Shown piece after piece: positions 8,789-16,864 of a DNA stretch of 64,000 nucleotides. Numbering within the stretch: position 1 is the stretch's first letter; every line of letters starts with the position of its first letter. The position numbers were made by a program, and so were the translations under genes. The notes beneath the pieces are model-generated. The model searched no databases and was not told where the DNA came from. It worked only from the letters and a program-made list of their open reading frames with translations. The stretch comes from Chroococcidiopsis thermalis PCC 7203 (GTDB lineage Bacteria; Cyanobacteriota; Cyanobacteriia; Cyanobacteriales; Chroococcidiopsidaceae), in NCBI RefSeq assembly GCF_000317125.1, contig NC_019695.1:4824336-4888335 (forward strand). The letters are read 5' to 3'.

Positions 8789-9595
8789 CTATTGCTGTTG
8801 TGATGAAGCTTGCCATCTGCGGTTTATTTCTTCCCAGTTAACAACATTCCACCAATTATTTAAATACTCCGCTCGACGGTTTTGGTATCTCAGGTAGTAA
8901 GCGTGTTCCCATACGTCATTACCCATAATTGGATACCGATCTTTCATAATGGGATTGTCTTGATTTGGCATACTCGTAATCTCCAGTTGTCCTTTAGCAT
9001 TACGCACCAGCCAAACCCAACCGCTACCAAAGCGATCGCCTCCTGCTGCATTGAATTGTTCTCTAAACTTTTCAAAGCTACCGAAGGTTTTGTTAATTTC
9101 TTGAGCAATTTGTCCTGTGGGTTGTCCCCCTCCTTTGGGACTCATAATTTGCCAAAAAATTGTATGGTTGAGATGACCGCCGCCATTATTTTGTACAGTA
9201 GTGCGGATTGCTTCTGGTATGCCATCCAAATCGCGCAACATCGTTTCTACGCTTCTATTACGTAAATCGGGATATTTTTTCAGGGCGCTATTCAGCTCTT
9301 CGACATAAGTTGCATGATGCTCGTCATGATGCAGCTTCATGGTTTTGGCATCAATGGCTTTTTCCAAAGCATTGTATTCGTATGGTAATGGTGGTAATTG
9401 TGCTGGATTGGCGCTCAGTTCTTCTTTGGGTGAAGCTACGGGACGGGACTGCTGGGTTACAGGCGATACTTGCGATATGGCTGTAGAAGTCTGCGCCTGT
9501 GCTAGCAGTAATGGTTGACCAATAGCTAACACGATTGTGAGTAAAAACCCAACGACAAACCATTTATTTACTTTGAGTAGAGAGCGAATTCTCAT
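8789..9595 (-). CDS. sodA: Superoxide dismutase, Mn/Fe family, exported
   Basis: The 268-residue protein has an N-terminal signal/anchor helix (about 12-35, [14 protein letters not shown]) followed by a complete Mn/Fe dismutase. Metal-ligand regions are visible: [23 protein letters not shown], and the signature [15 protein letters not shown]. The GGHLNH pattern and the M-P-GGG-P-G run favour manganese. It converts superoxide to peroxide and oxygen, here in the periplasm or thylakoid lumen. It is the first gene of a two-gene unit with the flavocytochrome 7432-8775. The residues between helix and domain (about 36-60) are Gln/Ser/Pro-rich, a plausible linker tethering the enzyme to the membrane. 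Confidence 0.93.
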   Translation of the reverse strand: MRIRSLLKVNKWFVVGFLLTIVLAIGQPLLLAQAQTSTAISQVSPVTQQSRPVASPKEELSANPAQLPPLPYEYNALEKAIDAKTMKLHHDEHHATYVEELNSALKKYPDLRNRSVETMLRDLDGIPEAIRTTVQNNGGGHLNHTIFWQIMSPKGGGQPTGQIAQEINKTFGSFEKFREQFNAAGGDRFGSGWVWLVRNAKGQLEITSMPNQDNPIMKDRYPIMGNDVWEHAYYLRYQNRRAEYLNNWWNVVNWEEINRRWQASSQQQ

Positions 9596-9675
9596 AAGCC
9601 TTGTTTAGAAATCGAGTAATCTTTATTTTCTGAAAACTTCAGTTTTATCGATTTTGAATTCTCTATTATCTTGCT

Positions 9676-10029
9676 CTAAATAATTGGTGGCACAATTGCC
9701 ATGAGGATAGAGTTAATAACTGCTAGAGCCAGCGAACCCATTGTAGAACTCCAAAAGCCGTAACGTAAGCGAAACCCTGGCACTATAGCCGCAGCTAATT
9801 CAAAAATAATGGAATTTACAACAAACAAGAATAACCCTAATGTAATCAGAATAAATGGCAAAGCAAGAATGGTTAGCACGGGCAGTAAAATAGCATTCAG
9901 AATGCCAAATACAGCGGCAGCTATTGCTGCTTTACCAAGGTTATCAATCTCAATCCCCAAAAAAGGTAATCGAGCGATAATTAAAAAACTAATAGTCGTG
10001 ACTAACCAACTGAGAATGAGGTTTATCAT
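9676..10029 (-). CDS. Phage-holin-family (holin_4_2-like) small membrane protein
   Basis: The 117-residue protein has four hydrophobic segments and a pattern I recall from the holin_4_2 (former DUF360) family: AAIAAAVFGILNAILLPVL, LPFILITLGLF and a terminal turn AAAIVPGF. These proteins are widespread in cyanobacteria outside phages, and their role is not settled. I chose ATG 10029, preceded by GAGAG; a TTG 15 bases upstream is possible. No phage genes flank it, so lysis is unlikely. It lies upstream of nothing on its strand but the dismutase pair, 80 bp away, and could be co-transcribed with it. Confidence 0.8.
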   Translation of the reverse strand: MINLILSWLVTTISFLIIARLPFLGIEIDNLGKAAIAAAVFGILNAILLPVLTILALPFILITLGLFLFVVNSIIFELAAAIVPGFRLRYGFWSSTMGSLALAVINSILMAIVPPII

Positions 10030-10654
10030 AAATAATACTCTCAATCTTGTTTATATGTTTTTAAATAAAAGAGTATCAAACAAAAGAGCAATTTGAGTTC
10101 AAAAATTCAATTTTTAATTACTAAATATCTAACAATCCTATACTAAGTGCGAATCATCGTCCACTTATCTTTTCATCATATTTTTCCATTTTAAGTTGTG
10201 TTGACGGAAGATACAGTTATGAAAAAATATTTTCATAGATATTCAGTCAGCTTATAGTTGATGTTGTTAAAAAATGACAAACGGCTAATTATTAATTGAA
10301 CGATTGGTGATTTTCAATTATCTATAGCCGCTGTCATACAACTAAGTGCAAATTGCCGCCAGCCACTTAATTACAGCGTTAAAACTGTAACAGCTACTCT
10401 TAGTGTGTAGCTAAATTGTGATGAGAAAATGACAGAAAAGAATAGTGAGCAAAAAACGCTGGTTAGAAGCGAGATGATTTAACATCGATAGAAGAGTCAA
10501 TTCTATCTTTGGGATGATAATTTTGCTAATGTTCTAAATATTTGTTAGATTGGATTTAGTGAATATCGCCAGCCCTAACTATTTTTGATAACGAATTTTA
10601 GAGCTGTGTCGCTAATGGATGCGATCGCAGTCATTCAGGGCTGGAGAAAACTAT
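10030..10654. other. Long divergent intergenic region
   Basis: About 625 AT-rich bases lie between the holin-family gene and the first four-cysteine protein. They contain the repeat copy described at 10338-10436 and a TGAT-N7-TGAC direct repeat (10419-10433). A weaker TGTT/TGAC pair lies at 10265-10278. I see no coding frame. Confidence 0.5.
10338..10436 (+). repeat. About 100-bp duplicated intergenic element, copy A
   Basis: It begins ACAACTAAGTGCAAATTGC and ends GATGAGAAAATGACAGA. Copy B (11204-11303) matches at both ends and in the middle (TTAC, TAAC, TAGTGTG). Copy A lies about 220 bp upstream of the first four-cysteine gene. It contains a TGAT-N7-TGAC direct repeat. Confidence 0.75.
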
Positions 10655-11035
10655 ATGTATTCAGAAGATGTATTTAAGCATCAAAGGTTAGCAGCAGCAG
10701 AAACTCACTTCAAGTCGATAGTTGTTAGTGAAGTAGAGTCAGAGGGAGTCAAAACTGAGAAAGTTGAGAACAAACCTATAGTTACTAACCTATCTTTGGG
10801 TATTGTACTTCTGATCTGTATTATTTGTTTCATTATGCTGTCTAAGTCATGGGCAGCTACGCAGGAAGATCTGGAAGATATTATCGAGACTGCTAGTTTT
10901 TCTCAGTCTCCTTGTAGGAAATGTCTTTTCTTTTCTAACAATCTTTATCTCAAGTGTGCAGTACACCCAACAATCATGCTAACAAAAGAGGCAAGCAACT
11001 GTCGTGACTACAATCCTAAAAGTATGTTTTTATAA
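10655..11035 (+). CDS. Small membrane protein with four-cysteine tail, paralogue 1
   Basis: The 126-residue protein has a polar N-terminal half (about 1-48), one transmembrane helix (SLGIVLLICIICFIMLS, about 50-68) and a cytosolic or lumenal tail with a cysteine cluster: CRKC, then LKCAVHPT, then NCRDY. I recall the tail pattern from cyanobacterial proteins of unknown function; it looks like a structural zinc or Fe-S site. ATG 10655 is chosen because GGAG lies nine bases upstream and its paralogue (12940) has the same arrangement. An ATG at 10619 would add 12 unmatched residues. The paralogue lies 1.9 kb downstream, separated by the oppositely oriented quinoprotein gene. Confidence 0.75.
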   Translation: MYSEDVFKHQRLAAAETHFKSIVVSEVESEGVKTEKVENKPIVTNLSLGIVLLICIICFIMLSKSWAATQEDLEDIIETASFSQSPCRKCLFFSNNLYLKCAVHPTIMLTKEASNCRDYNPKSMFL

Positions 11036-11203
11036 AAAATTTTCTAGATATTGAAAACAAATCGCATTATTAATAGCATTAAACCTACTCTGTTTGAGTA
11101 TTCCTACTCAAATTAACTTTGAAGTCAAAAAACTTAAAGAAAAAATTGATGAGTAATTGATAAGTAAAATTTAGCTTTCATTTACAATTACCCATCAAGA
11201 CTA

Positions 11204-11303
11204 ACAACTAAGTGCAATTTGCTGCTAGCTAGCTTTGTTACAATTGTGCGTAATTGTAACTAGTTATTAGTGTGACGGCAAAATATGATGAGAAAATGAC
11301 AGA
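11204..11303 (+). repeat. About 100-bp duplicated intergenic element, copy B
   Basis: This is a diverged copy of 10338-10436, beginning ACAACTAAGTGCAATTTGC and ending GATGAGAAAATGACAGA. It lies between the convergent ends of the first four-cysteine gene and the quinoprotein gene. It also carries TGAT-N7-TGAC (11286-11300). Confidence 0.75.
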
Positions 11304-11318
11304 TTTATGATTCCTGTT

Positions 11319-12548
11319 TTACTGCTGATGAGTTGCCTGCTTGTTACCCGTGTAGGAGACGCGATAAATTACACCATTCGTATCATCAGTAAATAGTAGA
11401 GAACCATCTGGAGCTGTAGCAATGCCAACTGGTCTACCAAACTGTGTCGATTTCTTGTCATTGAGAAATCCAGTAATAAAGTCTTCAAAAGCCACTGGTT
11501 TGCCATTCTCGTAACGCAATCGCACGACTTTATATCCTACAGGAGGATTGCGATTCCACGAACCGCGCATGGTGACGAAGGCATCATTGCGATATTCGGC
11601 GGGAAACTGTGAAGCTGTATAAAATACCATCGCTAAAGGCGCACTATGAGCAGTGTAAGTTAGAACGGGCGGTTCGGTCTTGGCACAAAATTCTTTCTTG
11701 GTCGTACCTTCGGGATCTGCTGATAAATATACATCTGGTTGGCGATCGCCCCAACAGAAGGGCCAGCCATAATGTTGTCCGGCTTGAATTAAGTTCAGTT
11801 CCTCTGGCGGTTGGTCGTTACCGCGCCAATCAGTACCGTGATCTAGACCCCAAAACTCCCCTGTTTGTGGATGCCAGCCAAAGGGAATCGTATTTCGCAA
11901 TCCCCGTGCAAAAATCGTCCGCTTGCTACCATCTGGTTGCACTCGCAGCATCGTCGCGTGTTCTTCGTTAGACTCGTCACAGGCATTACAAGAACTACCA
12001 ACTGAAACATAAAGCGCCCCATCAGGACCAAAGGCAAGAGTACGATTTGGGTGCTGTCCGCCATCGGGTAAGTCACCGATGAGTTGTTGCGGGTTGCTAA
12101 TTTTTCCGCCTGGTCGTAAATCTGCTACATACAACTCTCGATCCGTAACAAAGTAGAGACGATTTTGGCGAATGGTAATGCCATTTGCGTAGGGAAAACC
12201 CGACGCAACAGTTTGCTGCGTGTCAGCGCGTCCGTCCTTATTGCTGTCTCGAAGTGCCAAAATGTCGCCCTCTTCGCGGCGAGTGACATAAATTGTGCCG
12301 TCAGGAGCAATTGCTAAATTGCGCGGATTACCAAGATCTTTAGCAAATACATTAATCTCAAATCCCGCTGGTAAGTTTAATTGCTTCAGTAGCGACTCGT
12401 CAAATTTTAACTGTTGAGGCGTTGCTAAGTAGCCTTCCATCCGCTCTATCTGTTGTTGCTGTGGCTGCTGAGAACTAGCAGGCAGAGCTATACCAATTAA
12501 TAAAGTACAGCCAAAAAATATCCACCCTAGATTCACATTTAGTTTCAT
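11319..12548 (-). CDS. PQQ-type sugar dehydrogenase (sorbosone dehydrogenase family), exported
   Basis: The 409-residue protein has a signal peptide (hydrophobic core FGCTLLIGIALPA, about 10-25) and a six-bladed beta-propeller of the glucose/sorbosone dehydrogenase family. Recognisable blade motifs are GNPRNLAIAPDGTIYVT, YANGITIRQNRLYF, RTLAFGPDGALYVSVGSSC, ARGLRNTIPFGWHPQTGEFW and GRPVGIATAPDGSLLFTDD. Members oxidise aldose-type sugars in the periplasm with PQQ and pass electrons to a cytochrome or quinone. The substrate here is unknown, and no PQQ synthesis genes are in the window, so the enzyme may depend on external PQQ. It lies between two paralogous four-cysteine genes and about 1.5 kb from the di-haem cytochrome. 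A conserved repeat (12610-12632) sits about 60 bp upstream. Confidence 0.86.
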   Translation of the reverse strand: MKLNVNLGWIFFGCTLLIGIALPASSQQPQQQQIERMEGYLATPQQLKFDESLLKQLNLPAGFEINVFAKDLGNPRNLAIAPDGTIYVTRREEGDILALRDSNKDGRADTQQTVASGFPYANGITIRQNRLYFVTDRELYVADLRPGGKISNPQQLIGDLPDGGQHPNRTLAFGPDGALYVSVGSSCNACDESNEEHATMLRVQPDGSKRTIFARGLRNTIPFGWHPQTGEFWGLDHGTDWRGNDQPPEELNLIQAGQHYGWPFCWGDRQPDVYLSADPEGTTKKEFCAKTEPPVLTYTAHSAPLAMVFYTASQFPAEYRNDAFVTMRGSWNRNPPVGYKVVRLRYENGKPVAFEDFITGFLNDKKSTQFGRPVGIATAPDGSLLFTDDTNGVIYRVSYTGNKQATHQQ

Positions 12549-12939
12549 CGTTTCTTAAGGTAAGCAGGCGCTCTGCTCTCTACTTTGGGATATATTTATC
12601 AGCCTGAAAGTCAATTGTGACTGAAAAATGACAAACATTTAGCAAGTGGCGATCGATAATATGTAATTGGCATTCCAAGAGTCGTTTCATTCATTGTTTT
12701 TGACGATCGCAATCTGATGAGGCATGATAGCAAAAATCGGCAATTTGCAATAAAATGCATCGACCAGTATAGTTTTTTTAAATTTATATCTTCTGGTAGA
12801 GCGAAGCGATCGCCAAATAAAACTAATAGTAGAGATATCGTCCTCTATCTATCGTTATGCCTGTAGGTATAAGTTTTTAAATTTCAGAAAATTTTGTTTG
12901 AATAAATTTTGTAAGTCATCAATTGCTGGAGGAAAGTAT
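12549..12939. other. Divergent intergenic region, quinoprotein / four-cysteine paralogue 2
   Basis: About 390 AT-rich bases. Apart from the repeat at 12610-12632 and two HIP1-like GCGATCGC sites I see no gene or RNA. It should carry promoters in both directions. Confidence 0.4.
12610..12632. promoter_or_regulatory. Operator-like repeat upstream of the quinoprotein gene
   Basis: GTCA-N4-TGAC (12610-12621) overlaps TGAC-N7-TGAC (12618-12632, 11-bp step). The same arrangement stands upstream of the rhodopsin gene (22097-22119), and the TGAC-N7-TGAT part upstream of the cytochrome gene (16250-16264). One-helical-turn direct repeats suit a tandem-binding regulator. This role is inferred. Confidence 0.45.
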
Positions 12940-13305
12940 ATGTCTTCCGATGATTTTTTGAAAAACTTATTTTCAGAGAAAGCTAACGCAAGTCAGATTA
13001 TTGTTAGCGAAGTGCAACCTAACAATATAAAAACAGAGGAGGTCACGGTTAATCATCCTTTCTCTGAAGTATCGATAGGGCTTATTTTTATCAGCGGCTT
13101 AATCTGTTTTTTAATGTATTCAAAAAGGTGGGCGGTTACTAGGGAAGATATAGAAGATATGTTTGAAGGTATGTCTTCTCAAATCCCTTGCAGAAAGTGT
13201 CGTTTTTTTTCTCACAATCCTTACCTAAAGTGTGCCGTGCAGCCTACAATTGCTATGACTAAAGAAGCAATTCACTGTGTAGAATTCAGATCTAAGAAGA
13301 AGTAA
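12940..13305 (+). CDS. Small membrane protein with four-cysteine tail, paralogue 2
   Basis: The 121-residue protein matches 10655-11035 along its whole length: a polar head with IIVSEVQ...IKTEEV, a helix (IGLIFISGLICFLMYSK), a W-A-V-T-R-E-D segment, and a tail with CRKCRFF, YLKCAVQPT and HCVEF. Four cysteines are conserved in both. The start is ATG 12940, with GGAGG seven bases upstream. Both copies keep the frame, the helix and the cysteines, so both are probably functional. The cysteine tail could bind a metal and act in membrane redox or stress sensing near the dismutase, quinoprotein and cytochrome; that is inference from position only. Confidence 0.75.
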   Translation: MSSDDFLKNLFSEKANASQIIVSEVQPNNIKTEEVTVNHPFSEVSIGLIFISGLICFLMYSKRWAVTREDIEDMFEGMSSQIPCRKCRFFSHNPYLKCAVQPTIAMTKEAIHCVEFRSKKK

Positions 13306-13357
13306 TTGCTTTGAACCAAATAGAATCTTTTTGTTCGCTCGACGTAGATATTACTTT

Positions 13358-13984
13358 ATGGCTCGACTTTCTGTAGAATTGCATCAGTTCTTTTTAGAAG
13401 CAGAACGCCCACCCCAGGTTACACTAGCGGAGCTACTGCTTATAGCAGGGGAGAGAATATTTGGCTTTTTGTTCGTTTTGCTTTCCCTACCTTCTGCCTT
13501 GCCAGTTCCCGCACCTGGTTACTCTATCCCCTTTGGGTTGCTCATTTTCCTATTGGCGATTCAGCTAGCAATAGGATCTCAGCGTCCTTGGCTACCGCAA
13601 TGGTTAGCCGATCGCCCGATTCAATTGGAGAAAATTCGAGCTATTCTAGATCGAGGTCTTCCCTGGTTAAGGCGGATTGAATCAATATCTCGTCCTCGCC
13701 TGACCTATGTTTGTACCAGCTTGGTAGGAAGAGTAGTAATTGGAATTGCGATCGCTTTGATGGCTGTCTCCATGATGATTCCCATTCCTGGCACAAACAC
13801 CTTACCTGCAATTGGCATTTTTATCACCGGATTTGGTTTACTAGATGATGATGGTGCTATTAGTCTAGGTGGTTTAGTGGTTTGCTCGATCGCAGCCGTT
13901 CTCACTACGTCGATTTTAATTTCCCTATTTGTAGGTGGCTACAGTTTGTTTGAAATGTTCAAATCTGGGTTTAATACTCAGTAG
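13358..13984 (+). CDS. exoD: ExoD family membrane protein
   Basis: The 208-residue protein matches the ExoD (exopolysaccharide synthesis, ExoD) family: GERIFGFLFVLLSLPSALP, then PAPGYSIPFGLLIFLLAIQ and a C-terminal half with IPIPGTNTLPAIGIF. At least four hydrophobic segments are visible. ATG 13358 is used; an upstream TTG (13331) would add nine residues without support. In rhizobia ExoD affects exopolysaccharide and alkali tolerance, but the biochemical activity is not established, so only the family is asserted. It lies 52 bp after the second four-cysteine gene on the same strand and may be co-transcribed with it. Confidence 0.82.
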   Translation: MARLSVELHQFFLEAERPPQVTLAELLLIAGERIFGFLFVLLSLPSALPVPAPGYSIPFGLLIFLLAIQLAIGSQRPWLPQWLADRPIQLEKIRAILDRGLPWLRRIESISRPRLTYVCTSLVGRVVIGIAIALMAVSMMIPIPGTNTLPAIGIFITGFGLLDDDGAISLGGLVVCSIAAVLTTSILISLFVGGYSLFEMFKSGFNTQ

Positions 13985-14021
13985 ATCAGGAGCAGATATG
14001 AATTACTGCTCCTGTTTGTTA

Positions 14022-16055
14022 TCATCTAGATGATTTTGGTAGCACTGCTGGATCGTCATCAATTGACAACAAGAATTTAATTAGGTCGGTTTGGTCGCCA
14101 GTCGTGAAACCAGCAGCGCGATCGACCCAGTAGGCGTGTCCTTCACCGCTGACGTTTGACCGTTGCAAGTCAGAATTGTTGCGGTTAGCCGCCAGCATCG
14201 GTTCGCGTAAATCGCGATCGAGCAATGCTCTCAAACTTGCCTCTGGATCGGGTAAAATACCCTGCATTAGAGTGCCTGTTATACCCAACTGGGTGCGATC
14301 GCTAATTTCATAGTTACCATCAGCATTTTGTTTAAAGGCTGCTGCGCCAGCTGCCACACCACCATCATGCAAGTAAGGCGCACTCAGGTAAAGTCCAATT
14401 AAATTTTGTACTTTGTAACCACCAGCCGGATCGCTTTGAGCATAGGCAAGTTCGATGTCTTCCTGGGGTGTGATATCCGTTGGTACTGGTAGCACTGGCG
14501 GATCGGGTGGTAGAGGTACGGGTACGTTTGGTGGATAAGTGTCGGGTGGTACGAACAACTTAGTCGCAAAACCAGATGAAGCTGGTCCCCGTGCTGGTTG
14601 CGTCTTGACTTCCTTTTGGGCAATCACTCTGTGATTGGTGAAGTACCTACCACTATGACATTGGGCGCAATTAGCTTTGTTAAAAACTGCCGCACCGCGT
14701 TTGAGTGTCTCCAGATCGGTAGCTTCGTGGGGAGGTGGTGCTAATGTATTCTGATACGCAGACATGGCATTGATTTGTTCTGCTACTTGGTATCCTGGCG
14801 AGGCTGCCATTAACCCATTTTGCATGAACAGTGAAGCCTTGGGATATTCTGGCATCCGAATCACTTCGTTGAAGCCTGGTTCCCCTGGTGTCGGATCGAT
14901 CTTGTCAAAGAATTCTGATGGTTTAACTGCGTCTGGTAAACGATATTTAGGATTAGATGCATTTTGTAGCATTGCCCCCAAATAGGTATCTTTATCAATC
15001 CCTGCAAGAGCCTCGGCTGCATCTGCTGTGGTTGCTGGGTCGGCATTCACGCCGAATACGGCATTGTTCAAAGTTGTTAGTCCGTGGAACCAGCCAATAG
15101 AAGCAACACCACTCCACGCATAGGGCCAAGCGCCGTGAGTGTAAGAAGTTGGAACTTGGGCTGAATTATTCTTGAGGTCGCCGTTAGAGACAAAGTTGCC
15201 AGGAATCCAAGACAGCATCGCAGCGTCTACTTCATCTTCCAGGATTTTTGCATCTGGAAGGTATGCGTTTTCTCCTTCAGCATTGATGTAAGTATGCTGA
15301 CCCGTGGTAATTTTGGTTGGGTTGACATCTGTTTGGCGAAAGAGTGCGGCTGAGTTACTCGCTAGCGCCAGCAGCGCACCGAGATTGATATCTGTATTGA
15401 TTGCCCCTTCTAGAACGCGCCCAGTTTTATCGCTAACAGTAGCATGACACAACGCACAGCTAATGCCGACGCGAGGTTTTGCATTGTCAATATGTGTCAC
15501 CATTCCCAAGGGAAATAGGGAACCTTTAGGGACATCTAAACCAGTATTCAGGACTGTGCCGGCATCAAATGTGCGTCCTCCCGCCGTGACATCTTTATCT
15601 ACGGGAATCTGGAGGTTAGTTGTTGCTTCTCCCTTCAAAGCCAAAACTGCTTTAGCAACGCTGCCGAGATTGATGGGACCATCTAAAACACCAACGACAT
15701 CGGTAAATAGATACTCGTTGCCAAAGGTTTCTCGATAAAAAGCATCGCGTCCCAGGTCTATCAGTTCTTCTGTTACTTTAACTGCGCCATTGTCGGCAGA
15801 TAACAGTTCTCGCCCTTCCTGTGTTTGCAAGATTTGGTCAGCTTCTTCTTTGCTGAGAGCATAACCCAACACATCGTACGAACCTACTGAGTTTGGTGGT
15901 GATTTTGTCAGTGGGGTATAGGTATTATTAATATTTGGCGGTCTTCCTGGTAGAGTTAGCTCAAGTTGATAACCCACAAAGGCAACAATCAAAAGAATTA
16001 ATCCGAGTAAAAGAGTCGGACGCAACCAGTTTGGTAAAGACTTTAACCGATCCAT
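14022..16055 (-). CDS. Membrane-anchored di-haem cytochrome c
   Basis: The 677-residue protein has one N-terminal helix (about 13-30, TLLLGLILLIVAFVGY) and then a large exported part with two CxxCH haem motifs: CALCH at about 200-204 and CAQCH at about 463-467. The second sits in a typical cytochrome-c-like domain (LKRGAAVFNKANCAQCH), with YLHDGG further on. The length and two widely spaced haems recall large di-haem cytochromes related to cytochrome c peroxidases or RoxA-type proteins, but I cannot place the subfamily. It could accept electrons from the nearby quinoprotein 11319-12548; this is inferred from proximity and a shared upstream repeat. It is convergent with exoD, 37 bp away. Confidence 0.75.
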   Translation of the reverse strand: MDRLKSLPNWLRPTLLLGLILLIVAFVGYQLELTLPGRPPNINNTYTPLTKSPPNSVGSYDVLGYALSKEEADQILQTQEGRELLSADNGAVKVTEELIDLGRDAFYRETFGNEYLFTDVVGVLDGPINLGSVAKAVLALKGEATTNLQIPVDKDVTAGGRTFDAGTVLNTGLDVPKGSLFPLGMVTHIDNAKPRVGISCALCHATVSDKTGRVLEGAINTDINLGALLALASNSAALFRQTDVNPTKITTGQHTYINAEGENAYLPDAKILEDEVDAAMLSWIPGNFVSNGDLKNNSAQVPTSYTHGAWPYAWSGVASIGWFHGLTTLNNAVFGVNADPATTADAAEALAGIDKDTYLGAMLQNASNPKYRLPDAVKPSEFFDKIDPTPGEPGFNEVIRMPEYPKASLFMQNGLMAASPGYQVAEQINAMSAYQNTLAPPPHEATDLETLKRGAAVFNKANCAQCHSGRYFTNHRVIAQKEVKTQPARGPASSGFATKLFVPPDTYPPNVPVPLPPDPPVLPVPTDITPQEDIELAYAQSDPAGGYKVQNLIGLYLSAPYLHDGGVAAGAAAFKQNADGNYEISDRTQLGITGTLMQGILPDPEASLRALLDRDLREPMLAANRNNSDLQRSNVSGEGHAYWVDRAAGFTTGDQTDLIKFLLSIDDDPAVLPKSSR

Positions 16056-16249
16056 AAGTTACCTCGTTCTCTTGACTCGATACGATTGGCAGCCGTCAAA
16101 ATCTTTAATGTAGCGACATTAATAGTCAAGCTACCTTCTATTGTTTGATTCAGTGTCTATCTCATGAGTGAAAGTAGCGATCGCGCAACTTGTAATTACG
16201 AATACTAAATAAACACCAAATCTTCTATCTCCAGCATTGATAACAAATG

Positions 16250-16264
16250 TGACTCAAAAGTGAT
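16250..16264. promoter_or_regulatory. Operator-like repeat upstream of the di-haem cytochrome gene
   Basis: TGAC-N7-TGAT with an 11-bp step lies in the context ATGTGACTCAAAAGTGATAA, about 195 bp upstream of the cytochrome start. It closely matches the rhodopsin-gene site ATGTGACTAGAAAATGATAA. Confidence 0.45.
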
Positions 16265-16348
16265 AAAACAAATGTAAATCTTCGTGCTTTTCAACACAAA
16301 AAGACTTCTTACTTAAGACAGATGTTAAGCAACTGAATTTAATCGTTG

Positions 16349-16441
16349 ATATAGCAATCCTATTTGACTCATGAACGGAGCAGGCTTCTAGCTTGCGACA
16401 GGCTAGAAGCCTACTTTACAAATCATTTAGAACTGCTATAT
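16349..16441. mobile_element. MITE-like element with ATATAGCAATCC-type ends
   Basis: The 93-bp element has imperfect terminal inverted repeats (ATATAGCAATCC / GAACTGCTATAT) and an internal palindrome (AGGCTTCTAGC / GCTAGAAGCCT). A related element with the same ends lies at 30938-31041. It abuts the broken 5' end of the L,D-transpeptidase relic. Confidence 0.65.
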
Positions 16442-16450
16442 GTGTGATAG

Positions 16451-16802
16451 ATTTTCTCTACAAGGTAATTTTTTCTAATGCTAAAGCGATCGCTCAGATC
16501 CTGTTGCTATAGGTCGCCAAGGCTGGGAAACTCCTACTGGTAATTTTCGCGTCGGTCAAATGTTGAAACAGCCTACTTGGATACACCCATTTACAGGGGA
16601 AACTGTCCCTGGTAGTACTCCTGAAAACCCACTTGGTACTCGCTGGATTGGTTTTTGGACAGATGGTAAAAATTCAATTGGCTTTCACGGTACTCCTAAT
16701 CCTGAGTCTGTAGGCAAAGCTGTTTCTCACGGTTGCGTGCGGATGTATAACGAAGCTGAAGTAGTAGATATATATTATCTCAATAGCCCTTTCCCTTGGT
16801 AG
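16451..16802 (+). pseudogene. L,D-transpeptidase (YkuD) relic, 5' truncated and frameshifted
   Basis: The C-terminal catalytic half is intact: GRQGWETPTGNFRVGQ, IGFHGTPNPES and the active-site motif SHGCVRMYN (Cys nucleophile). Upstream, the frame meets a TAA at 16482-16484, and the expected preceding residues (KAIAQ before PVAIGR) continue in another frame, so a one-base deletion lies near 16500. The N-terminal half and start are absent, and a MITE-like element abuts the remnant. An internal ATG at 16560 leaves an 80-residue piece lacking part of the fold. The intact enzyme would cross-link peptidoglycan or attach proteins to it. Confidence 0.7.
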
Positions 16803-16864
16803 AGATTTTAACAAAGACATATAGGTAATATTAATACTTATATGTCTTTAAGGCGGGCAAATTA

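Noticed and set aside
9676-10029. Prophage lysis gene from the holin-family name
   Set aside because: No phage genes are near, and such holin_4_2 proteins are common in cyanobacteria.
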